Of a stretch of DNA of 64,000 nucleotides, positions 18,874 through 28,571 are shown piece after piece. The notes beneath the pieces are model-generated. The model was not told where the DNA came from and ran no database searches. It saw only the letters and a program-made list of their open reading frames with translations. The translations under genes and the position numbers were made by a program. Where the stretch lies: the NCBI GenBank assembly GCA_964624145.1, contig CAZUXT010000003.1:1-64000 (forward strand). Direction: 5' to 3'. Origin of the DNA: WJMT01 sp964624145 (GTDB lineage Bacteria > Acidobacteriota > Aminicenantia > Aminicenantales > Aminicenantaceae). How positions within the stretch are numbered: the first letter of the stretch is position 1; each line of letters starts with the position of its first letter.

Positions 18874-19473
18874 TTATTTGATCTCTGTCCTCCCTTCCAG
18901 AGACTTTTTAATGGTCACTTGGTCGGCATAATCAATATCAGAACCGACAGGAAGGCCCATTGCCAACCTGGTTAACTTGACATCAAAGTCTTTCAATGCT
19001 TTTGACAGAAAGGCTGCTGTGGCTTCGCCGTCAGCAGTCGGATTCGTAGCAATGATGACTTCTGAAAATTTATTATTTTTTATTCTTTCACTAATTTTTC
19101 CAATATTTAATTCATCGGGGCCCACCCCTTTTAAAGGGGACAAAGCTCCCAAAAGCACATGATATCTTCCATGGTAAATCCCACTCTTCTCTATGGAATC
19201 AATATTAAACGGTTCCTCCACAATACATAAAACATCATCATTTCTGCTTTCATCCGTGCAGTAAAAACAGGGATCCACATGGGTCAGATTGTTGCAGACA
19301 GAACAGTAAAAAAGCCCTTTTTTTGCGTCTATTATTGAATCAGCCAAATGGTCCACCTCTTCCTGTTCAAGACCTATTATGTAATAAGCAATTCTCCGGG
19401 CCGTTTTTAATCCGATCCCCGGTATTTTTTTTATCTCTTCGATAAGTCTTGTTAAAGGGGGTTGTCCTTTCAT
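18874..19473 (-). CDS. recR: Recombination protein RecR
   Basis: RecFOR-pathway protein that loads RecA at gaps. 199 aa, the family length. Visible parts: helix-hairpin-helix (IKKIPGIGLKTARRIAYYI), a C4 zinc finger (YCSVCN...DPCFYC) and a Toprim domain (VLCIVEEP, then ATNPTADGEATA). It sits in the very common dnaX-ybaB-recR order with a 6-base gap to ybaB. Confidence 0.96.
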   Translation of the reverse strand: MKGQPPLTRLIEEIKKIPGIGLKTARRIAYYIIGLEQEEVDHLADSIIDAKKGLFYCSVCNNLTHVDPCFYCTDESRNDDVLCIVEEPFNIDSIEKSGIYHGRYHVLLGALSPLKGVGPDELNIGKISERIKNNKFSEVIIATNPTADGEATAAFLSKALKDFDVKLTRLAMGLPVGSDIDYADQVTIKKSLEGRTEIK

Positions 19474-19479
19474 TTTACA

Positions 19480-19791
19480 TCACGATAAGCCCGGAATCTT
19501 CAGCCCGGCGCCCAGAGCTCCCATTTTTTCTTTGACCTGGTCATCAACCTGTGCGCACGCATCATTAAAAGCCGCACTTATCAAGTCCTGGAGCATTTCT
19601 ACGTCATCCTTATTGACGACTTCCGGATCGATCTTAACAGAAACAATGTTTTTATTTCCGTCCAAAGTAATCTCGACCATCCCCCCTCCGCTGCTTCCTT
19701 CCACTCTCATTTCATCCATTTCTTTTTTTATCTTATCCTGCATCTCCTTGGCCTGTTTGAGCATTTTCTGCAAATTTCCGACGCTTTTCAT
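19480..19791 (-). CDS. ybaB: YbaB/EbfC nucleoid-associated protein
   Basis: Small DNA-binding protein, 103 aa, with the family's N-terminal coiled region (LQKMLKQAKEMQDKIKKEM) and the conserved VEITLDGNKNIVSVKIDPE strand region. It lies between dnaX and recR as in most bacteria. Confidence 0.94.
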   Translation of the reverse strand: MKSVGNLQKMLKQAKEMQDKIKKEMDEMRVEGSSGGGMVEITLDGNKNIVSVKIDPEVVNKDDVEMLQDLISAAFNDACAQVDDQVKEKMGALGAGLKIPGLS

Positions 19792-19821
19792 TTTTCCTCT
19801 CCTTCATATAGTATTTTTTGC

Positions 19822-21198
19822 TTAATGGTTTTTTCCCTCTTTATCAACTGATAATATTCGCGCCTTAAATGTGCTGAGAAATTCCTCCACTTTCGGCTCC
19901 TTTAAAACATTATCTTTCTTGCCGTTTTTCAAGGGGTCCTGTTTTTTTTCATCTACATCCGGCACAGGCTTTGCGCTCCGAACATCCCCTGCTTTTTTCA
20001 CCGTTCTTTTGGATCCCCCGTCTTCATTCTTTTTAGATGCTTGAGTGTCCAATCCTATTTTTGCCTTAAGTGATTTTACTTCTTCAATGATATCCTTGAT
20101 AGGCACTATGTTTTTGAACTGACATATTTTTACGATCAATACTTCAAAATAGATCCTGGGATGTGACGAATACCTCAATCCCTGTTCTCCGTTCTGAAGA
20201 GCATTGAGACAGTGCAAAATTTCATCCGAACGGGTGTTTTCAATCTGTTTTCTTATTTTTTCTGTTTCCGAATCGTCGAGCGTCAGCAAATCCCCTGTAT
20301 CTTTTAATGAGCTCACCAAGAGAAGATTCCTGAAGTGTTTGATCAATTCCGAGTGGAAAAACCGAAGGTCATATCCTTTATTGACAATTTTTTCAACCAG
20401 GTCAAAGACCCGTTCGTCTTTTTTCTTAAGAATGGCTTCAGCGACTTCAAAAAGAAGCTCCCGGCTTATAGTCCCCAGGATCTCTTTCAGATCTTCGTCA
20501 CTTACCTTTTCACCTGAAAAAGAAACAGCCTGATCAAGCAGGCTTTGAGCATCCCTTAAGCTTCCCTCCGCTGATTCTGCGATCAACCTGATGCCGTAAT
20601 CTGAAATCGATATGTTTTCTTTTTGAGTGATTTCCTTTAAATGAGCGGTGATCTCATTGAGAGATATTTTCCTGAATTCAAAAGTCTGGCACCTGGACAC
20701 AATGGTCGAAGGGACCTTGTGCAGCTCAGTTGTGGCAAGAATGAAAATGGTATTTGGCGGAGGCTCTTCCAGTGTTTTGAGCAGAGCATTGAAGGCTGGA
20801 GGAGTCAGCATATGAAACTCGTCTATGATAATGACCTTATAACGGCTGTGGAGAGGCTTGTACTGAACGCCTTCCTTTAAGGCTCTTACTTCATCAATCC
20901 CTCTATTGGACGCACCATCTATTTCAAGCACATCTACTGAGCGGCCTTCCTGTATGTCAACACAAGATTCACATTTCAGACATGGCTCCGGGGTAGGCCC
21001 CTGCTCGCAGTTGAGTGATTTTGCCAGGAGCCGGGCCACAGTTGTTTTGCCGACCCCCCTCATGCCCGAAAAAATATATCCATGGGCCAGGCGGTTGTTT
21101 TTGATAGCGTTTTTTAAAGTCTGAACAACCGCTTTCTGCCCTATAACCTGATCAAAGCTTACAGGCCTGTATTTTCTTGCATAGACTAAATAGCTCAT
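19822..21198 (-). CDS. dnaX: DNA polymerase III subunit gamma/tau, short form
   Basis: Clamp-loader ATPase. Walker A GMRGVGKT (45-52), four zinc cysteines C64, C73, C76, C79, Walker B VIIIDEF and the arginine-finger region SRCQTFEF are all present. At 458 aa it is gamma-sized: after domain III there is only a short Lys-rich tail and no room for the tau domains that bind DnaB and polymerase. The one AAAAAAG run (19992-19998) is in the wrong register for the classical -1 frameshift, so this gene probably makes one product. Confidence 0.93.
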   Translation of the reverse strand: MSYLVYARKYRPVSFDQVIGQKAVVQTLKNAIKNNRLAHGYIFSGMRGVGKTTVARLLAKSLNCEQGPTPEPCLKCESCVDIQEGRSVDVLEIDGASNRGIDEVRALKEGVQYKPLHSRYKVIIIDEFHMLTPPAFNALLKTLEEPPPNTIFILATTELHKVPSTIVSRCQTFEFRKISLNEITAHLKEITQKENISISDYGIRLIAESAEGSLRDAQSLLDQAVSFSGEKVSDEDLKEILGTISRELLFEVAEAILKKKDERVFDLVEKIVNKGYDLRFFHSELIKHFRNLLLVSSLKDTGDLLTLDDSETEKIRKQIENTRSDEILHCLNALQNGEQGLRYSSHPRIYFEVLIVKICQFKNIVPIKDIIEEVKSLKAKIGLDTQASKKNEDGGSKRTVKKAGDVRSAKPVPDVDEKKQDPLKNGKKDNVLKEPKVEEFLSTFKARILSVDKEGKNH

Positions 21199-21292
21199 TT
21201 TATATCCGTTGAATCCGGGAAAGGATGCGGAAGTCTTCTCAATTTATAAGACAGTATTTTAACACATATAACTTTTAAAACAAAAACAATTT

Positions 21293-21321
21293 TTGCACTA
21301 TGATCCTTGTTCATGTATCTT
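21293..21321 (+). promoter_or_regulatory. Promoter of EamA transporter gene
   Basis: TTGCAC (21293-21298), 17-base spacer, TATCTT (21316-21321). The predicted transcription start is 21328-21330 and the ATG is at 21332, so the transcript should be leaderless. No ribosome-binding site precedes the ATG, which fits. Confidence 0.5.
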
Positions 21322-21331
21322 ATATGAGACT

Positions 21332-22192
21332 ATGAATGACAGGGTGAGCCTTTATGAAATACATCTGGCCGTGCTCCTGTTCGGAGTAGCCGGACTGTTT
21401 GGAAAATGGCTCTCCATCTCTCCTTTCATAATCGTTTTAGGAAGGGTTTTTTTTGCAGCCCTCTCTCTGGCCATCCTCCTCTGGATATCCGGCAGAAAAA
21501 AACCGCTTCTTCCAGGAGAAGATGCGCTCTATTTTGTTCTTTTAGGACTCATTCTTTCAGTCCACTGGGTGTCTTTTTTTAAGTCCATCCAGATATCGAC
21601 CGTAGCGATAGGATTATTATCCTTTTCAACCTATCCTGTTTTCACTACTTTTCTCGAACCTCTGTTCACCAAAGATCGGATTGTGAAGACGAACATTTTT
21701 TTATCCCTTTTTTGTTTGTTCGGAGTGTTTCTGATTATACCAAAATTCGATCTTCAAAATTCAACTTATATGGGTGTTTTATGGGGAGTTTTATCAGGAT
21801 TTACTTTTTCTCTTCTGACCATTATCAACCGAAAGCTCGCTCAGAAACACTCAAGTCTTGTCATCGCTTTTAACCAGAATTTTTTCTCAACTCTCTTCTT
21901 AATACCCCTTTTGTTTTTCATATCCTTTCCACTGACCGGAAAAAACATACTCCTTCTCGTCATATTGGGAGTGGTCTGCACTGCTCTTTCGCACACTCTT
22001 TTTATAAAGGGAATGAAAAAAATAAAAGCGCAAACAGCGAGTCTCATCCATACACTGGAACCTGTTTACGGAATCATATTTGCGTTTCTCTTTCTCGGAG
22101 AAACCCCATCAAACCGGACTTTTTTAGGGGGAATGGTTATCCTGCTGGGTCAGGTATTGATTGCCTATACTTTTGTCAAAAGAAGAAAATAA
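21332..22192 (+). CDS. EamA/DMT-family transporter
   Basis: Ten-helix drug/metabolite transporter-type permease, 286 aa from the ATG at 21332. A TTG start 39 bases upstream is possible on paper, but it coincides with the -35 box and adds a non-hydrophobic stretch. Two EamA repeats are visible; the second holds the typical HTLEPVYGIIFAFLFLGE signature. The substrate cannot be told, often amino acids or metabolites. It converges with rocD with a 1-base gap. Confidence 0.85.
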   Translation: MNDRVSLYEIHLAVLLFGVAGLFGKWLSISPFIIVLGRVFFAALSLAILLWISGRKKPLLPGEDALYFVLLGLILSVHWVSFFKSIQISTVAIGLLSFSTYPVFTTFLEPLFTKDRIVKTNIFLSLFCLFGVFLIIPKFDLQNSTYMGVLWGVLSGFTFSLLTIINRKLAQKHSSLVIAFNQNFFSTLFLIPLLFFISFPLTGKNILLLVILGVVCTALSHTLFIKGMKKIKAQTASLIHTLEPVYGIIFAFLFLGETPSNRTFLGGMVILLGQVLIAYTFVKRRK

Positions 22193-22193
22193 C

Positions 22194-23399
22194 TTATTCT
22201 GTTTCCTTAAAGACCTTTTTAACTTTTTTAAAGGCCCAGTCTAACTCTTTCTTTTTAATGATCAAAGGCGGCGCAAAACGAATCATGTCTTCATGCGTTT
22301 CTTTGCAGAGCAGGCCTTCCTTCTTCAATGCCTCACAAAAACGCCTGGCTCCGCCAGCCTCGGATTTCAATTCTATTCCTATAAGGAGACCCTTTCCTCT
22401 GACATCTTTTATGTACTTGCTCTTTATTGTTTTCAGTTTCTTTAAAAAATACTGACCCTGCTCTTCTGAGTTTTCAGAAAACTTTTCTTCCTCCATCACA
22501 CGCAGTGCTTCCCTGGCGACGGCACAGGCCAAAGGATTCGCTCCAAATGTGGAGCCGTGTGATCCCGGTGTGAAAACACCAAGGATTTCCCTGTTGGAAA
22601 GAACAGCGGAAACAGCATAGCATCCCCCTCCTAATGATTTTCCTATCACGGCCATATCCGGTTTGACTCCCTCGTGATCGCAAGCAAACAAGCGGCCTGT
22701 TCTTCCCAGGCCTGTTTGTATCTCATCTGCAATAAACAATACATTGTTTTTTTCACATATCTGTTTTGCTTTTTTCAGATATCCTTCATGAGGAATGATG
22801 ATTCCGGCTTCAGCTTGAACAGGTTCTACTAAAAAGGCGGCTGTATTGGGAGTTATGGCTTTTTCCAGTTCATCCGTGTCTCCATAAGGAATCTGTATGA
22901 ACCCGGGAGTGAAAGGACCGAAATCCTTTTTATAGTGCTCTTCCGTAGAGAAGCTTATAATGGTAATGGTTCTTCCGTGAAAATTATTTTCACAGGTGAT
23001 GACCTCGGCCTGGTTTTCCGGGATTCCCTTTTTTTGATATCCCCACATCCGGGCTGCTTTCACCGCTGTTTCTACAGCTTCCGCACCTGAATTCATAGCC
23101 AGAACCATTTCAAATCCGCTCAAATCACATAATTCTTTCGTGAGCAAAGGCCACTGGTCATTCCTAAAAGCTCTTGACGTCAATGTCAAATTTTTTGCCT
23201 GCTCACAGAGAGCTTTGACTAAACGGGGATGGCAGTGGCCGTGATTCACAGCAGAATAAGCACTGAGAAAATCAAGGTACTTGTTATCTTCAATATCCCA
23301 TACCCAAATACCTTTCCCTTTGGTCAATACGGCATCAAGGGGATTGTAATTATGGGCTCCGTAGATATCTTCCATATCTACATAGAATTTTGTGTTCAT
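22194..23399 (-). CDS. rocD: Ornithine aminotransferase
   Basis: PLP class-III aminotransferase converting ornithine and 2-oxoglutarate to glutamate semialdehyde and glutamate. The 401-aa protein opens with the RocD signature YGAHNYNPLDAVLTKG and FLSAYSAVNHGHCHP. It has the cofactor motif NSGAEAVETAVKAAR, the Asp in LFIADEIQTGLGRTG and the PLP lysine in VIGKSLGGGCYAVSA. It lies 38 bases behind an AGCS amino-acid symporter, suggesting uptake coupled to degradation. Confidence 0.92.
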   Translation of the reverse strand: MNTKFYVDMEDIYGAHNYNPLDAVLTKGKGIWVWDIEDNKYLDFLSAYSAVNHGHCHPRLVKALCEQAKNLTLTSRAFRNDQWPLLTKELCDLSGFEMVLAMNSGAEAVETAVKAARMWGYQKKGIPENQAEVITCENNFHGRTITIISFSTEEHYKKDFGPFTPGFIQIPYGDTDELEKAITPNTAAFLVEPVQAEAGIIIPHEGYLKKAKQICEKNNVLFIADEIQTGLGRTGRLFACDHEGVKPDMAVIGKSLGGGCYAVSAVLSNREILGVFTPGSHGSTFGANPLACAVAREALRVMEEEKFSENSEEQGQYFLKKLKTIKSKYIKDVRGKGLLIGIELKSEAGGARRFCEALKKEGLLCKETHEDMIRFAPPLIIKKKELDWAFKKVKKVFKETE

Positions 23400-23437
23400 T
23401 GTTTTTTCCTTTATCTTAAAAAAGATTTTTATTCAAA

Positions 23438-25156
23438 CTACCCTTTTCTCATTTCTCTGACTCTAATGCGTTGTGCATCATCAGGGTGTTCTCTCTTGAA
23501 TTTTTTCCAGTATTCATCTACTGATTGCTTCATGTCTTTATGAAGCATCAATATGCCAAACAGATTCGGGGCAGCCATCAGGACAATGGCTACGGCTGCG
23601 AGAGACCACACGATCGTCGTATCTATAAGGGCCGCTGAAAAAAAGGCAAATATATAGAATATTCTATAAGGCATAACAAATTTTTCTCCGACAAGATAAG
23701 TAACAGCCCGGCTGCCGTAGTAGGACCATGATATAACGGTTGAGAAAGCAAACAACAAGAGTCCGACCGAAACTATGAACTTTCCGTACTCGCCGAAAAG
23801 TCCGTATTTAAAAGCTTCAGCAGTCAAGACCGCGCTGTGAACAAGAGATTTTCCTTTGACTTCAACTGAGTTATCTACCAGCTTCCCATCTTCCGCTTCA
23901 AGAGTACCCGTCACTTCCTCTCCGTCCTTTAGATAAGTCACATCTTCCGCAAAAGACCGTGCGTGTATGATGGTAATATCGTCGGGGCTCTCAAGCTTTC
24001 CATCAACAATTTCTATCTCTCCTGAATAGGATTTGACCCTGTCACTTCTTCTGTCTTTCATGAATTCCCTTAAAGCAGACAGATGTTCATTGTTATCTCT
24101 CTCATAAATACCCTGTATTATCTCCATATCCGCCCGTTCAAAGGTATTCGGTATTTTCTTGGTCCATACTCCTGATGCCATTATTGTAAGTCCTGTGAGT
24201 GTGCAGATCAAAAGCGTATCAATAAACGGCTCAAGTATAGCCACCATCCCTTCGGAAACCGGCTCATCAGCTTTTGCGGCAGAGTGGGCGATCGCTGCAG
24301 ATCCCTGACCAGCTTCATTTGAATAAATCCCCCTGTTTACTCCTTTGTTGAAAGCAAACGAGATGGATGTACCGAGAAATCCCCCTAAAGCGGCTGTCCC
24401 GGTAAAAACATTCACAAAAATCACTTTAAGGGAGGGAATTATTTGTTGATAATTGAAAAATATCACACTCAAGGCACCGATGACATACAGAACGGCCATA
24501 AAAGGGACTATTTTTTCAGTTACTTTTGCAATCCTTTTGATACCACCGATTATTATAAGAGCCAGAAAGACCGAAAGTATGCTTCCTGTGATTATGGGTT
24601 TAATATGAAAGGTGGATTCTATGGATACCGCTATATTGTTTATCTGAGGCATATTTCCGGTCCCGAACGTACAGATAACTGTGGCTATGGCAAAAATCAC
24701 GGCAAGCCATTTCATATTCAGTTTCTTATCCATATAATACATAGGCCCGCCCGATATAGTCCCTTCTTTGCCTTCCTTATTCACATCCCTGTATTTATGT
24801 GAAAGAGTCACTTCCACAAATTTTGTCGTCATCCCAAAAAAAGCTGTAGCCCACATCCAAAAAAGAGCGGCCGGACCTCCGATGTACAATGCCAATCCCA
24901 CTCCACCGATATTGCCCGTGCCGATTGTTCCGGATAAAGCTGTTGCTAAGGATTGGAAATGTGTCGTATCCCCCTCGAAAGAATCTTTCTCATATTTTCC
25001 CGTTACGATTCTGATCGCGTGACGAAAAAATCTCAATTGAGGGAAACGGAGATAAAGAGTAAAGAAAATTCCGGTCCCCAGTAAAAGCAAAGGAAACCAG
25101 GTTCCATTCCCCAAATATCCGTCCAAAGTGAGAAGAAAATTATTTATTGCGTCCAC
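23438..25156 (-). CDS. Sodium:alanine (AGCS) symporter with soluble insertion
   Basis: Amino-acid:Na+ symporter of the AGCS family: LSGTIGTGNIGGVGLAL, NEAGQGSAAIAHSAAKA and the late FSTVISWSYYG helix are diagnostic. At 572 aa it is about 100 longer than usual. The extra stretch (about 335-440) lies between the helix ending near 331 and the following EAFKYGLFGEYGKF segment, and is hydrophilic and strand-like (EIEIVDGKLESPDD, TYLKDGEEVTGTLE). It may form an external domain. Upstream gene of a probable two-gene unit with rocD. Confidence 0.92.
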   Translation of the reverse strand: MDAINNFLLTLDGYLGNGTWFPLLLLGTGIFFTLYLRFPQLRFFRHAIRIVTGKYEKDSFEGDTTHFQSLATALSGTIGTGNIGGVGLALYIGGPAALFWMWATAFFGMTTKFVEVTLSHKYRDVNKEGKEGTISGGPMYYMDKKLNMKWLAVIFAIATVICTFGTGNMPQINNIAVSIESTFHIKPIITGSILSVFLALIIIGGIKRIAKVTEKIVPFMAVLYVIGALSVIFFNYQQIIPSLKVIFVNVFTGTAALGGFLGTSISFAFNKGVNRGIYSNEAGQGSAAIAHSAAKADEPVSEGMVAILEPFIDTLLICTLTGLTIMASGVWTKKIPNTFERADMEIIQGIYERDNNEHLSALREFMKDRRSDRVKSYSGEIEIVDGKLESPDDITIIHARSFAEDVTYLKDGEEVTGTLEAEDGKLVDNSVEVKGKSLVHSAVLTAEAFKYGLFGEYGKFIVSVGLLLFAFSTVISWSYYGSRAVTYLVGEKFVMPYRIFYIFAFFSAALIDTTIVWSLAAVAIVLMAAPNLFGILMLHKDMKQSVDEYWKKFKREHPDDAQRIRVREMRKG

Positions 25157-25312
25157 AAAGTCACCTTCATTGAAGAATTTATAATCCAGAAAAAACTAAA
25201 ACCATTTCCAGCGAACGAATAAAAGATGAAAAATCTTATCAGAAAAAACCACATGTTGCAATGATTTAATCCCTTCAGCAAGGCCAAAATTCGTAACATC
25301 CTTAAAGGCAAG

Positions 25313-25402
25313 TGGCGGAGAGGATGGGATTCGAACCCATGGTACGAGTTACCGTACACACGCTTTCCAAGCGTGCTCCTTAAGCCACTCGGACACCTCT
25401 CC
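25313..25402 (-). tRNA. tRNA-Ser (GGA)
   Basis: Ninety-nt class-II tRNA with a long variable arm. Acceptor GGAGAGG pairs with CCTCTCC; anticodon loop TTGGAAA gives GGA; discriminator G and encoded CCA are present. Confidence 0.95.
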
Positions 25403-25529
25403 GAATTTGCTATCCTAAACCAGAATATGTACGTTACCAAAAATGAGAAAAAGAGTAAAGTAAGATTGCTTTCAGCTCTTTGATGAAAACGTTTTTTTTC
25501 CCTGCTGAATTAATTTAAAAATCTCTTAC

Positions 25530-25621
25530 TGGCGGAGAGGGTGGGATTCGAACCCACGATCCGAAATACTCCGGATAGCGGTTTTCGAGACCGCCGCCTT
25601 CAACCACTCGGCCACCTCTCC
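25530..25621 (-). tRNA. tRNA-Ser (CGA)
   Basis: Second class-II serine tRNA with the same acceptor stem GGAGAGG, anticodon loop CTCGAAA (anticodon CGA), long variable arm and encoded CCA. It is 127 bases upstream of the GGA gene on the same strand; the spacer shows nothing else. Confidence 0.95.
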
Positions 25622-25713
25622 GCAGAATCTGTATTTTTCATAAAAAACCGTGTGTCCAATATAACAAATATCATGAAGGACTTAAAAGGTTTATTTGTAC
25701 GATATGAAAGGAT

Positions 25714-26166
25714 TTATCTTTTTGACTTGAAAAAGTCTTTCAATATTTTACCGCATTCCTCTGACAGAAGACTTCTTTCTATTTCCGGAGCATGATTGGT
25801 TTTCTCAAAGGGAAACTCCATAATCGAATGAATGCCGCCTCCTTTGGGATCATCAGCCCCGTACACAAGTCTCCTTAATCTGGACAGCACAACGGCTCCC
25901 GTGCACATAGGACAGGGTTCTAAAGTGACATAAAGCTCACAGTCATTCAGCCTTTCATTTCCTTTAACCTGACAGGCTTCTCTTATAGCCAGGATCTCTG
26001 CATGAGCGGTCGGATCATTGAGAGAAACACACTGATTGTGAGCCCTGCTCAGGATATTTCCGCCGGATACTATGACCGCTCCTACCGGAACTTCATTTTT
26101 TTGTTTAGCCTTTTCAGCTTCTTTCAAAGCCTGCCTCATAAAGTAAAAATCATCTTTTTCCATCAT
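25714..26166 (-). CDS. tadA: tRNA-specific adenosine deaminase
   Basis: Converts A34 to inosine in tRNA. 150 aa with the zinc deaminase motifs HAE (H55, E57) and PCPMC (C85, C88). The family's SRLRRLVYGADDPKGG segment separates it from other cytidine-deaminase-like proteins. Two adjacent ATG codons open the gene; the first is taken. Confidence 0.94.
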   Translation of the reverse strand: MMEKDDFYFMRQALKEAEKAKQKNEVPVGAVIVSGGNILSRAHNQCVSLNDPTAHAEILAIREACQVKGNERLNDCELYVTLEPCPMCTGAVVLSRLRRLVYGADDPKGGGIHSIMEFPFEKTNHAPEIERSLLSEECGKILKDFFKSKR

Positions 26167-26308
26167 CCAGATTCTACTGATAATAAGCTAAAAACACAAA
26201 TCCCCTCTTTACACATCTCCCCCCTTTCCCGGCACCCGGAGCTCGCTTTTTCTCTTTTATTACTTTAAACTGTAATCTTAAAACTCTAAACTATCCGGAG
26301 AGTCCATC

Positions 26309-27511
26309 ATGAGGTCGCTTGAATGCATCTTTTGTAAAAAAACATATCCCCCTGATCCCTTCAGTCTTTTCTGCACGAAGTGTCGGGAGCCTCTGTTAGT
26401 GGCTCCTCCTGATACAAACTGCGAAATCCATTCGATTAGAGATCATCCGCTGGAAAAATATAGCGATTTTCTTCCCATAAAAAAATTTTCGCCTGAATTT
26501 TCTCTTGGAGAAGGAAGCACTCCCCTTTTAAAACTGAACAGATTGAGGGATGAATTTATTCTTCCGGATATATACGCCAAAAACGAAATGCTGAATCCAA
26601 CAGGCAGTTTTAAAGACAGGGGTACGGTTTTAGCCGTACAAAGGGCTGCCTCACTGGGAATAAAAAGAATAGGGACAGTATCAACAGGGAATATGGCTGT
26701 ATCGACCGGAGCCTACGGAGCAAGAGCTGGATTAAAAACACTGGTCCTCGTCGGTGAAGATGTTTCTGATGAAAAACTCTATTCAGCCGGCATACACGGA
26801 ACCATTCTCATCAAAGTCAAAGGAGATTACGGCGCGCTTTTTTATAAAAGCCTGGAAATAGGGAGAAAGAAGAAAATATACTTCATGAATTCTGTGGACC
26901 CTTTCCGTATCGAGGGATATAAAGTCACTGCTTTTGAGATCTTCGAACAATTCAACGGAAAAATTCCCACTCATATTTTTGTGCCTGTGAGCTCCGGAGG
27001 CCATATCATAGGGCTCATGAAAGCATTTAAGGAATTAAAACAGAGCGGCATGATCGATAAATTTCCGGTTTTTATCGGGATCCAGCCTGAAAAAGCTTCT
27101 CCCATAGCCAGGGCCTTTCTCAAAGGCGATGTCAAATACAAACGGATAAAAAAAGCAAAATCTCTGGCTCAGTCTATCAATAATCCCGCTCCCCCCGGAG
27201 GTAATATTGTTTTGAAAATGATTTATGAACTCAACGGAAGAGTGATTCATGTCACAGATAAGGAAATAAGTAAGGCACAGATCCTTTTGGCCTCGTATGA
27301 AGGTCTGTTCTGTCTGCCTGCTTCGGCAGCGAGCCTGGCCGGTGTTCTCAGATTAAAGCGTGAAAACAAACTGAATCCCAGCGACAGGATAGTGCTTATC
27401 CTCACCGGTTCAGGAATGAAAAATATCAAAGCCATAAATCCATCTGAAATGAAAATCATCACAACATCTTTGAATAAACTTGACTTTGCAGTCTCCTTTG
27501 CAGTCAAATAA
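26309..27511 (+). CDS. thrC: Threonine synthase-like PLP enzyme
   Basis: Fold-type II PLP enzyme, 400 aa. An N-terminal zinc ribbon (C6, C9, C22, C25) precedes the catalytic domain, as in many bacterial threonine synthases. The PLP lysine is K102 in NPTGSFKDRGT; the substrate loop STGNMAVSTGAYGARAG and phosphate-binding SSGGH follow. The likely reaction is O-phosphohomoserine to threonine. No other threonine-pathway gene is near, so a related activity cannot be excluded. GGAGAG ahead of the ATG serves as ribosome-binding site. Confidence 0.78.
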   Translation: MRSLECIFCKKTYPPDPFSLFCTKCREPLLVAPPDTNCEIHSIRDHPLEKYSDFLPIKKFSPEFSLGEGSTPLLKLNRLRDEFILPDIYAKNEMLNPTGSFKDRGTVLAVQRAASLGIKRIGTVSTGNMAVSTGAYGARAGLKTLVLVGEDVSDEKLYSAGIHGTILIKVKGDYGALFYKSLEIGRKKKIYFMNSVDPFRIEGYKVTAFEIFEQFNGKIPTHIFVPVSSGGHIIGLMKAFKELKQSGMIDKFPVFIGIQPEKASPIARAFLKGDVKYKRIKKAKSLAQSINNPAPPGGNIVLKMIYELNGRVIHVTDKEISKAQILLASYEGLFCLPASAASLAGVLRLKRENKLNPSDRIVLILTGSGMKNIKAINPSEMKIITTSLNKLDFAVSFAVK

Positions 27512-27593
27512 AAGTCCCGCCGGATCCGTCTTCCTTTATAAACTCAGCTAACTATGCTATCATCGTAACAAATCAAAAATGCAGGAGGTATAA

Positions 27594-28571
27594 ATGGCCA
27601 ATGAATTTCCGACCATGGATTTTAAAATGCCAAAAATCAATCCCCGTTATGTGAAAATGGGTGTGACTTTAGTCGTTATCATTATTCTCATAGCAAGCTC
27701 TGTCTATCAAATACAACCTGAAGAAGCTGGAATCATTCTCCGCTTAGGCAAATTCGTACGGACTACCGAACCCGGCCTTCATTTTAAGTTTCCGGGCATA
27801 GAAAAGATCATTAAAGTCCCTGTTCAAAGACAGCTTAAAATGGAGTTTGGTTTTAGAACCGAAAAACCCGGAATACGTAGTGAATACAGGATAACACAGA
27901 GTACCCAAAAAGAATCTGTAATGCTGACCGGAGACCTAAACGTAGTTGTTACAGAATGGATCGTCCAGTACAGGATAGATAATCCTTATAATTATCTTTT
28001 CAAAATCAGGGATGTGGACTACACCTTCCGCTGTATGACCGAAGCCGTAGTAAGAAAAATAGTTGGGGACAATTCTGTTGACGAGGTTCTGACTATCGGA
28101 AGGGCACGGATCGCTCTCCAGGCTCAAGAGGAACTTCAAGGCCTGTGTGACCTTTATGAAATCGGAATAAATGTCAGCCAGCTTATATTCCAGGACGTCA
28201 ACCCACCGGATCCTGTTAAGCCCTCATTCAATGAAGTCAATGAAGCCCTCCAGGAGAAAGAAAGAAAAATAAACGATGCTTGGTCTGAATACAATCAAAT
28301 CATTCCCAAAGCAGAAGGAGAAGCAGAACAAACCATCAGAGCTGCGGAAGGATACGCTACGGAAAGAGTGAATAATGCCCAGGGAGACTCACAGCGGTTC
28401 ATCGATGTTTACCGGGAATACTCCCGCGCGCCCCTGGTTACCCGTAAAAGGCTTTATCTTGAAGCCATAGAGGCGATAATGCCGAATATCGACACAAAGA
28501 TTATTTTTGATGAGGAGCAGAAAAATATATTGCCTCTGTTAAATCTCGGAAAAAAGGAGGCAGACAAATGA
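27594..28571 (+). CDS. hflK: HflK-type SPFH protein, FtsH protease modulator
   Basis: Membrane-anchored SPFH/band-7 protein that with HflC forms a large cage around FtsH. A single N-terminal helix (about 21-38) is followed by YQIQPEEAGIILRLGKF and PGLHFKFPGIEKIIKVPVQ, then a C-terminal helical region. 325 aa, shorter than E. coli HflK because the Gly-rich N-terminal extension is missing. A strong AGGAGG ribosome-binding site precedes the ATG. It overlaps hflC by 4 bases. Confidence 0.92.
   Translation: MANEFPTMDFKMPKINPRYVKMGVTLVVIIILIASSVYQIQPEEAGIILRLGKFVRTTEPGLHFKFPGIEKIIKVPVQRQLKMEFGFRTEKPGIRSEYRITQSTQKESVMLTGDLNVVVTEWIVQYRIDNPYNYLFKIRDVDYTFRCMTEAVVRKIVGDNSVDEVLTIGRARIALQAQEELQGLCDLYEIGINVSQLIFQDVNPPDPVKPSFNEVNEALQEKERKINDAWSEYNQIIPKAEGEAEQTIRAAEGYATERVNNAQGDSQRFIDVYREYSRAPLVTRKRLYLEAIEAIMPNIDTKIIFDEEQKNILPLLNLGKKEADK

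Noticed and set aside
19992..19998. Possible dnaX programmed frameshift at AAAAAAG
   Set aside because: The reading frame splits the run as AAA AAA G, not A AAA AAG, so the canonical -1 slip to make a short gamma form is not set up; the protein is already gamma-sized.
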